A DNA stretch of 64,000 nt from Dasypus novemcinctus (lineage: Eukaryota; Chordata; Mammalia; Cingulata; Dasypodidae): the NCBI RefSeq assembly GCF_030445035.2, contig NC_080682.1, positions 29,990,770 to 30,054,769 on the forward strand, read 5' to 3'. Shown here piece after piece: positions 56,691 through 64,000 of the stretch (position 1 is the stretch's first letter; the number at the start of each line of letters is the position of its first letter). A program made the position numbers and the translations under genes. The notes beneath the pieces were generated by a model. The model saw only the letters and a list, made by a program, of their open reading frames with translations, did no database searches and was not told the origin of the DNA.

Positions 56691-59600
56691 TAAGCCATTG
56701 TGGCTCATACTTTGCCTCTCCTAGCACTAAATTAGAGAAATAACTTATGGTATATTTGTACATTGGAATATTATGTTACAATGAGAATAAATGTACTACA
56801 ACCACACAATGGCATTTAGGAATTTCTCAAACACCATTTTGAGCAAAAGCAGCCAGACAAAAAAAGTACACACATTATGTAACTCCTATGTAGTTTAAAA
56901 AAACATGTAATTTTTATCTACCATACTGGATATCAATTTAAGATGAGGTCCACAAACTAACAAAAGTACGGGTAAAACTTGTCTTTTGATCTGGGTTCTG
57001 GGTATACGGATGTTTGCATTTCTGAAAATTCACTTGATGTATACTTATTTTATGATCATTTTCTATGTATATCCTATCTTTAAAAGATTTTATAAAGACA
57101 AAGTCTATACACTATTAGATCATAAGCAACTGCAGGAGATCATTATTATGGTTTTTTAAAAATCTCTGATAGTGTCTTGTATACAATAAGTTTCCAAAAT
57201 ATGTTTGTAAAGCTAATAAAGCATGCAATTTTCATAGAATATTTTCAATAAATAAGTATCCTTTATGTTACTAAGAATGTGAAGTCTTTCTTACAGAAGA
57301 GAGGTTTCATTACCAACCTATGGACACTTTAGTCTTGTTGCCAGCAGAGAGGGACAATGAACCTTTTTCTCATACACTCAATTTATTTCACAATGGCCCA
57401 TGCCTTGAAGTCAGACAATGATTTTCTGAAGGAAGGAATTTATAAGTAGACAATTGCCAACATAGCATTAGGTTAAGGACATTAGTGAAAACAGGAAAAT
57501 CATTTGGGTAGGTATGTTTTATTTTTTTCTCTTGTTTGTCTCAGATGTCTTAAATTATACTTTAATCTGTTTTATTCCTATAATTTTGATAGTCGTCCTC
57601 AATTAAAATCTTAGAGTATTTGGAGATATTTTAGATTATCCAATTTTCAGCAGTATTTACTCTCCAAACTCAGATTTTAGTAGGAGAAGGAGTTACACTA
57701 CATGACACATTACGGTATGGATGGAAAAGTTTGGGGGAAGGTAAAGTCTGGGTCCTGACTAAATATAGCATAGCCTGAGGGAATTTGGGATCCCTGGAGA
57801 CAGGGAAGCACCTGAGGATAAAACTTGTTAGAAAAGGAATAAGAAGGTAACCGAGGATGACTCCATCTCCTTCAAATATATACAGAAAAGTAGATAATAG
57901 CAGTAAATCTCCGGGGGAACACAAACAGATAGGTTTCTTGAGTGTACCTGGTAGAAAAATATTACAATTACTTAGGTGGGTTGACGTTCATCTCAACAAA
58001 ATTTCCCACAGGAGTACTTTTGGTGTTTTAGTATTGGGATCATCACACTAAGAAGGGCAATGAAATATGCAAAGGCATTAAAAATTGTGGCAAAAATCAC
58101 TATTTCACAAGATAGAAATATTCTAAATTCCCTGATTTTAGTCTGGGTGTTCTAGCTTTATAGAAAACAAGAGAAAATCAACCACAAACTAAATAAAATC
58201 AGCAATAACAATTAAACCTGGGTCCCTTTTATTCCCAGGTGAGGTTTCAGAAGAAACAGGAGATTATCTGGAGCATAGGTGTGCATAAAATGCTACATAA
58301 TAGACAAATTAATTTTCACTGCTTTTTTTTTTTTTTAGGTACTGGGGCTGAGGATTGAACCCGGATCCTCTTATGTAGGAAGCTGGTGCCCAATCACTGA
58401 GCCACATCTCCTCCCCTTTACTGTTTTTATGAAACCAAATTTTGCTTTTACTGGTTTAGTGGGAATTAAATTAAGCATCAGAATGTACAGCTAATGTGTA
58501 TTATGATTGTACATTATCTTTAAATATAAATAGATTAAATAGATTGTAGATGCTTAGTGAACAGACAGCAACTACACATATAATTATACAGCAGTGGTTT
58601 ATGGGTTATGAAATATTGCTCTGGATATGGCCAAAACAGAGTTTCTCACACAGTTGCCAGTTGTACAACTTCAGTGACACTGATTTTCTTACTTTCTATT
58701 TTCTTCCTGGAAATATACAATACAGCAGTCCTCCATGCCGCTTTTTCTTGATACCAAAATTAATAATGTTCATGTTTTCAGCTGATATAAATAAAACAGA
58801 CCAATTTGTTGCCCAATTTGGCAACAATTGCTATTTTATCTCCTCTGTCCTGAAGCACTTTTGGAATCCTGCCTTGCTTTAAAAGTGAAATTTGGATGGC
58901 CTCTCAATTCTCTTAGAATTCTATGAGTCTATGGGTCACTAATTCTGTGAATTTTCGAATGTGTGCTTTAGCATAAACATCTATAACATTCTATGAGAGT
59001 AGTAAAGAGAAACTTTAAAAACTTATACTTCATTACATATTATTCATGAATCTATTGGGAGAAATTGCTTTTGAGCAAGAAAAACTTAAAACCTATAAAA
59101 CTTTATAGGTTTACCTGTCATTTCTGAATGTCAATTCTTCATTTGTAAAATGAGGTTGTTGGAGACAACTCAAGACATGAGATAACGTATGAAATATAAG
59201 ATAATACGTGCTGATAAATAATATACAAAAAACATCTGATATTTTGTAAGAATGCCAAAATTGTCTGAACTTAAAGCCACATATCTTTGTCCTTAAGGAT
59301 CATTTCTTAGAACTTATTTATATTAAATTATGAATGCATAATTGTACCCATATATGAGTTGTTTGTGATATGAAATTGTATATGAAACAAATGATTACTA
59401 GCAGAGGATATACTAAACAAGTTAGTGTATATAGCAAAGAATACTTATATTCATGATATTTATTTACATATTAAGTATGTTTATTTTGACTTATTTTCCA
59501 AAAATTTAAAATATGAGAGTTTGTAAAACAAAGTCTGGTTATTTCTATGAAGTGTGATTATAGTTAATGTTGGCTATCTAAAAATCTTTATTTTGTGAAT

Positions 59601-61380
59601 GTATTTAATAAGAGTGTGTGTGTGCATTTGTGTGCCCATGGATGTGCATGAGTTTTTTAATGTATATTAGGAATTTCAACAAAATGGGGAAAAAGTCTGT
59701 ATCTCTGTCTCAATCACCCTACCTATATAGAATATCAGATGGATAAACTATATAATTATGTCTGCCTCTTATTCCAGAAGGACCAAGTGTTGAACACCCA
59801 GGGACCAAATGCAGTGATAGTTATATAGTCTAGATCATTCATGAGACAATGCGGTACACTTATGCAGATAGAGCTGGGTCTAAGAAATAAGTCGCTAATT
59901 CTGGAGCAGGTACTAACAATTTTTATTTTCTGATTTATATTTTAAGTTTCTTTATTCTTTTTTCCCATTTCTACTAAAATCATGTTATAAAACCAAAAGA
60001 GGGTATGGAACTTTATATAAAAACTTTCATTTTAATTACATGTATCAATATACAACACAATGCAAGCAGTGATTGGGAACATAGTCAGGATATTTATTGT
60101 TATTATTAATCTCTAATGGATAACTTTATATATTTTTAAAATACTCTTTTTCAATAAAGGAATGTTATTTTTAAAGGTGTGTCAACAGAGATAGAACCTT
60201 TTGGAAAAAGGAGATTTGTACTTTGATCTCTAGATCATTATGGAGATGTCCTACTTTTTTGTTCTTTATCTACCCTTTAAACTCCACTGTTCTTATGTTC
60301 CTGCAGAAATAAAGAGTGTAGGTGTGCTATGATGTGCGAGCTAATTGGTTCGGGTAAAACATACCAGTAGGAACTAAAATTCATTGGCCTCCGAAGCTCC
60401 ATCAACTTTTTTTTAAACCAAGAACTAGCAGATTTCAGAGAAGAATAAAATAAAAAAAGTTAAAAAAAAAACCAAAAACACAGCTACCAAAATTGGGTTG
60501 AGGAGCAGAGGTCAGACATGACTCTGTCTGAAGTTATGAGGGTTTACTCTGAAGAGTTTTCTCCTGTCTGTTTGTAAAGAGAAATTACAAAAGCTCTAGT
60601 AGACTATGGCAAAGGAAGTGAGTACACAGTAAACTACACATCCTTTCTTGCTTCTCTGAACCCATGAACCAGCATCTCTGTGATTAAGTCCAAAATGTTC
60701 TTTAGAATTTTCCATGAGTAAAAGCAACTTTCTCAGAGAGGCATAATTACCCTGGCACATTCTTGTTCGTCACTTCAGCCTGTTGCTCATGGAAACCATC
60801 CCCTTCTCTGACAAACACGGCTGTTCCTCTTCCATGTCACTGAATCACAGACTCTGTCCATCCCTGTGACAATGGGACCCAAGGTTTTTTATTGAGGCTA
60901 GAGAGGACCTGACAGGTTAATGGGGAAAAGGGGAAATGTTATATTTAAGAATTTGCCAGAGATCTGCTTGCTGCATAATTTTGGATGATCAAGCAGGAAA
61001 ATATTGCAATACACTAACTTAATTAAATGTCTATCACAGGGTCAAAGAACAAAATTTAAAAAATAATTTCTTGTCAAAAAATGTGAATTATCTGGACCAA
61101 TTGTTTTTAACAACCATGATCTTGAACTCCTGTGATATCCATTTCTTAAATTATAAGACAGATTTAGTAAAGATTATCATGCCTTCCATATAAGTGGGTA
61201 TGGAAATAATGATGTAACTTGAATGAAGATGCTGCAAACTCTGTACAGTGCTATAGAAATAGAAGATATATCATCATTATAACTATGATTTCATAGCATT
61301 GAATTACATTGAATATATTTTCGGTTGAATCAGTCCACTTTAAGTAGTTCAAGTACTCTTTTTTTAAAAAATAACAGAAA
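56691..61380. other. Duplicated block upstream of the intact OR
   Basis: No coding gene is visible. The block aligns with 18.9-22.8 kb and partly with 25.7-29.0 kb. A short minus-strand SINE (58322-58418) is specific to this copy. It probably contains the OR gene's promoter and non-coding first exon(s), as ORs are transcribed from upstream non-coding exons, but I cannot place them from sequence alone. Confidence 0.6.
58322..58418 (-). mobile_element. Short tRNA-type SINE
   Basis: On the minus strand GGAGATGTGGCTCAGTGATT is the head and CCGGGTTCAATCC the B-box region; it ends in a T tract (A tail on minus) at 58322-58338. Absent from the duplicate block at 18.9-22.8 kb. Confidence 0.78.
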
Positions 61381-61443
61381 ATGAAAAGGGACATGTAGTT
61401 AAACTCTTAAGACAGTAAGATAATGTTAACCTTCTGCTTCCAT

Positions 61444-61456
61444 TTCCTTTTTTCAG
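61444..61456 (+). promoter_or_regulatory. Probable 3' splice site of the OR coding exon
   Basis: A pyrimidine tract (TTCCTTTTTTC) followed by AG ends at 61456, 26 bases before the ATG at 61483. ORs commonly have an intron in the 5' UTR that ends just before the coding exon. The acceptor makes the in-frame ATG at 61423 intronic. Confidence 0.65.
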
Positions 61457-61482
61457 TATCAAGGATTTCATGTACCTGCGTG

Positions 61483-62421
61483 ATGGTTGTTGAGAACTAC
61501 ACATTGTTTACTGACTTCATATTCTTAGGATTCTTTGGAGGACAGAATGTACAGCAGGTGCTCTTTGTGCTGTTTCTTCTGGTTTATGGCACAACTGTGT
61601 TTGCCAATCTAGGGATGATTCTACTAATTGAGAAGGACCCCAGACTCCACACACCCATGTATTATTTCCTGAGCAGTCTGTCTTTCTGTGATGTCTGCTA
61701 CTCCTCTACTGTCTCTCCTAAAATGCTGGCTGATTTCTTATCTGAGCAAAAGAAGATTCCATATAATGCATGTGCCATCCAGCTGTATTTTTTTGGGGCC
61801 TTTGCAGATGTGGAATGTCTCATGCTGGCTGTCATGGCCTATGACCGTTATGTAGCCATTTGTAACCCACTTCTTTATACAATTGCCATGTCCAGGAAAG
61901 TCTGTACCCAGCTAGTGGCTAGTGCCTACATTTTAGGCTTGGTGGATTCAGCAATCCACACTTGCTTCACTTTCCGATTGTCATTCTGTAATTCCAATGT
62001 CATCAATCACTTTTTCTGTGACATCCCACCTTTACTAGCCCTTTCCTGCTCAGATACAACAGTCAATGAGATAGTAATGTTCACTTTCTTTAGCTGCATT
62101 GTGGGGTGCAGCATTGTCACTGTCCTCTTCTCCTACAGCTATATCATGACGACCATCTTTAAAATGAATTCAGCTGAAGGGAGACGGAAAGCATTCTCCA
62201 CATGTGCCTCCCACTTAACCTCTGTGGCTATATTCCATGGTACACTCTTGTTCATGTATTTCCGGCCAAGCTCGAGTTACTCAATGGACACAGACAAAAT
62301 GGCCTCTGTTTTCTACACAGTTGTGATCCCTATGTTAAACCCTCTGATCTACAGCCTGAGGAACAAGGATGTGAAAGGTGCACTGAAAAAAACAATCAGC
62401 ACTAAATTGTGTTCTGTGTAA
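61483..62421 (+). CDS. Intact olfactory receptor, class II
   Basis: This encodes a 312-residue seven-transmembrane GPCR for odorants, expected in the cilia of olfactory neurons, where such receptors couple to Golf. The usual OR landmarks are present: N-glycosylation site N5-Y-T, N42 in TM1, [10 protein letters not shown] at 55-64, conserved C97 and C179 (loop disulfide), C169 and C189 in the second extracellular loop, [10 protein letters not shown] at 118-127, SYSYI in TM5 (217-221), [10 protein letters not shown] at 236-245 before TM6, and [12 protein letters not shown] at 283-294 in TM7. The length is typical. The codon G41 usual in the GN motif of TM1 is A here. I chose the ATG at 61483 because an in-frame ATG at 61423 would add 20 residues, lies upstream of a splice acceptor and lacks OR homology. 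It resembles OR families 5, 8 and 9; I cannot name the orthologue. No frameshift or stop is visible. Confidence 0.95.
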   Translation: MVVENYTLFTDFIFLGFFGGQNVQQVLFVLFLLVYGTTVFANLGMILLIEKDPRLHTPMYYFLSSLSFCDVCYSSTVSPKMLADFLSEQKKIPYNACAIQLYFFGAFADVECLMLAVMAYDRYVAICNPLLYTIAMSRKVCTQLVASAYILGLVDSAIHTCFTFRLSFCNSNVINHFFCDIPPLLALSCSDTTVNEIVMFTFFSCIVGCSIVTVLFSYSYIMTTIFKMNSAEGRRKAFSTCASHLTSVAIFHGTLLFMYFRPSSSYSMDTDKMASVFYTVVIPMLNPLIYSLRNKDVKGALKKTISTKLCSV

Positions 62422-64000
62422 AGCCATCATTTCTACACAAAAGATTTATTTAAAAATTATGAGAGCTAAAGTTCTAGAGCTTTAACATAGGGTCCTGTAG
62501 CCTTACTAATATATCCCTTAGTATTTCCTTCCCTTATCATTGTGCCTTAACTAAGTATAGGGAGCAGTTAATACTGGTCTTAGTCTTCTCTCTAAACTAA
62601 GTAAAATAGGAGTGGGCACACTTTGCTATCTTTTTGCCAAAGTCCTTTTATACCTCCCATCTTTGTCCATGAGTATGTCCAACTAAGAATTCATGAGTTA
62701 AATCTTACATAAACACCAATTCAACATACCTTCCTTAAAGTTCTCATAAAAAAATAAGTGTTGAACAAATACAGTTGTTTAGAAAGAAGAGAGTTTTAAA
62801 TGGGTAAAATTTAGTTGCATTTGTGTCCCAACTATGTACTGGTATGGTCCCTATAAATGTTGTTATAACACTTAGATGTAAATAAACAGGTTTGAGGCCA
62901 TGTGAAGGAATCTCCTGTACTAGACTCAAAGTTCCATAAAGGTAAGATTCTTCTCTGTTCAGTTCACCATTATTTCGGCTTTGCTTTTCACAATGCTCAG
63001 TTTCAAGATATCATTCAATACCATTTATAAATAAATGAATGCATGAACCCCTGAAAATTCAATGCAAAAGGGAGCCTTTGCACAGATGATTGTTGTCCTT
63101 AAAGCCTCTGTACCTAGATGTTTCAGGGAATGCTCTATCTAGAGAATTGTTCACAATTTGATATACAATGAATTATAGAACAGGAATAAATTGACCTGCT
63201 GTAGCTTATCTATCAGATGGAATACATGTGGTTGTAACATCTGGAGTAAAACTAACACAATCCCTCTGCCAGAACTGTTTCCCACTGCTAGCAGTGTTTG
63301 TGATATGGGAAGAAAAGTTCAAGTAGTATGCATGGCATCTACATTTTGGGTAATCAGCCTCATCAGAAGAATTGTGACATTTGTTCCAAAAGGGAGGAAA
63401 CAGGATGATTTTCTGTAGATACAATTGTGAGTTATGATGACTGTTGTATTACTAGATTACTGGCCTTTCTTTTTTGAAAATATTTCATCACATCTAGAGA
63501 AATTAAATTTTAAGACAGTCAGTTTTTGTTTTTGTTTTTTTCCAAAGATTGAAGCAGAAACTGGCCATTATATGGATTTACTGTTTAAGTCTTATAAGGA
63601 AATAATCCCATTTTGTTTTGTTACTTTTGTCATTAGAGAAGCAGGGAAGTCTAGGCGCAGGGAAGCAGGGAAGACTCTCAAAGTACTGAGGACTTTAGCA
63701 TGCTTCCCTAATTTAAAGTCATCTTGAGGAGCTCCATCCCCATATCTTGGGTCAGGCTGAATTAATCCCAAGTTGGACCCCTGGGAAGTTTTTGCAAGGA
63801 TTACTGTTACCATTACTTGTACACTATCAAAGTCTGTCTTTTGAGAAAAACTATCTACCTACAAAAATTGCTTTGACAAAAACAGTTCTGGTTTAGCCAA
63901 TCATTTTGTTTAAGTAATAAGTATATCAAAGTAGATCATTGATGAACCAACATTGCACTGTGGATACACACCAATATTTACATGCTATTAACACAGACAG
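62422..64000. other. Downstream flank of the OR gene
   Basis: No gene is seen. Possible poly(A) signals (AATAAA) lie near 62880 and 63030. Small open frames (63191-63418 +, 63434-63727 +) have no recognisable domain. Confidence 0.5.

Noticed and set aside
61423-61482. Upstream in-frame ATG extending the OR by 20 residues
   Set aside because: It precedes a convincing splice acceptor, and the added residues are unlike any OR N-terminus.
1-64000. CRISPR arrays, bacterial operons, ribosome-binding sites, rRNA genes
   Set aside because: The DNA is clearly mammalian nuclear; the only regularly spaced repeats are zinc-finger relics, microsatellites and LTR-internal duplications.

Overview
The window reads as mammalian nuclear DNA from an olfactory-receptor (OR) gene cluster. 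It is AT-rich, has very little coding sequence, and is full of LINE, SINE and retrovirus-derived repeats. Several SINEs carry a tRNA-like head, a body and a purine-rich tail of the type I know as armadillo DAS-SINEs, so a xenarthran and most likely an armadillo is suggested. The OR content and the OR5W2-like pseudogenes point to a cluster related to the human chromosome 11 OR5/OR8/OR9 region. The species call rests on memory of repeat families, not on a search.

Only one intact protein-coding gene is visible: a class II OR on the + strand at 61483-62421, preceded by a splice acceptor. Two further ORs are dead: an OR5W2-like pseudogene at 1421-2746, split by a SINE, and a paralogue at 45829-47272, split by a solo LTR. 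Their flanks also match each other (about 1-3.9 kb against 43.5-48.1 kb), so they come from an old duplication. A second duplicated block lies upstream of the intact OR (56.7-61.1 kb) and recurs at 18.9-22.8 kb. Parts of it recur at 25.7-29.0 kb, with a further shared piece at 24.4-25.7 kb and 39.3-40.3 kb. Those extra copies have lost any OR exon.

Layout: 1-3.9 kb, OR pseudogene 1 and flanks. 5.8-12.2 kb, two related ERVL/MaLR-like proviruses (tRNA-Leu primer site, no coding capacity) on either side of remnants of a minus-strand C2H2 zinc-finger pseudogene. 12.8-18.5 kb, SINE, L1 3' end, an antisense L1-like segment and a multi-copy retroposon. 18.9-29.0 kb, duplicated OR-flank blocks, a 1.6 kb GC-rich island and an old LTR element. 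29.0-39.3 kb, a decayed gammaretrovirus-like provirus (minus strand: LTR, leader, broken gag) with a much younger 7.3 kb provirus nested inside it. 40.8-43.1 kb, a MaLR-like provirus. 44.2-45.2 kb, four SINEs in a row. 45.8-48.1 kb, OR pseudogene 2 with its solo LTR. 48.5-54.7 kb, retroposon copies and an internally deleted L1. 55.0-55.6 kb, a solo LTR on the minus strand. 56.7-64 kb, duplicated block, intact OR and downstream sequence.

The most striking object is the nested young provirus (31120-38411). Its two 505 bp LTRs differ at one base that I can find, and its primer site, polypurine tract, TATA box and poly(A) signal are all recognisable. Yet its 6.3 kb interior has no open frame of 60 codons in its sense direction. 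It looks like a recently mobilised, non-autonomous retrovirus-like element.
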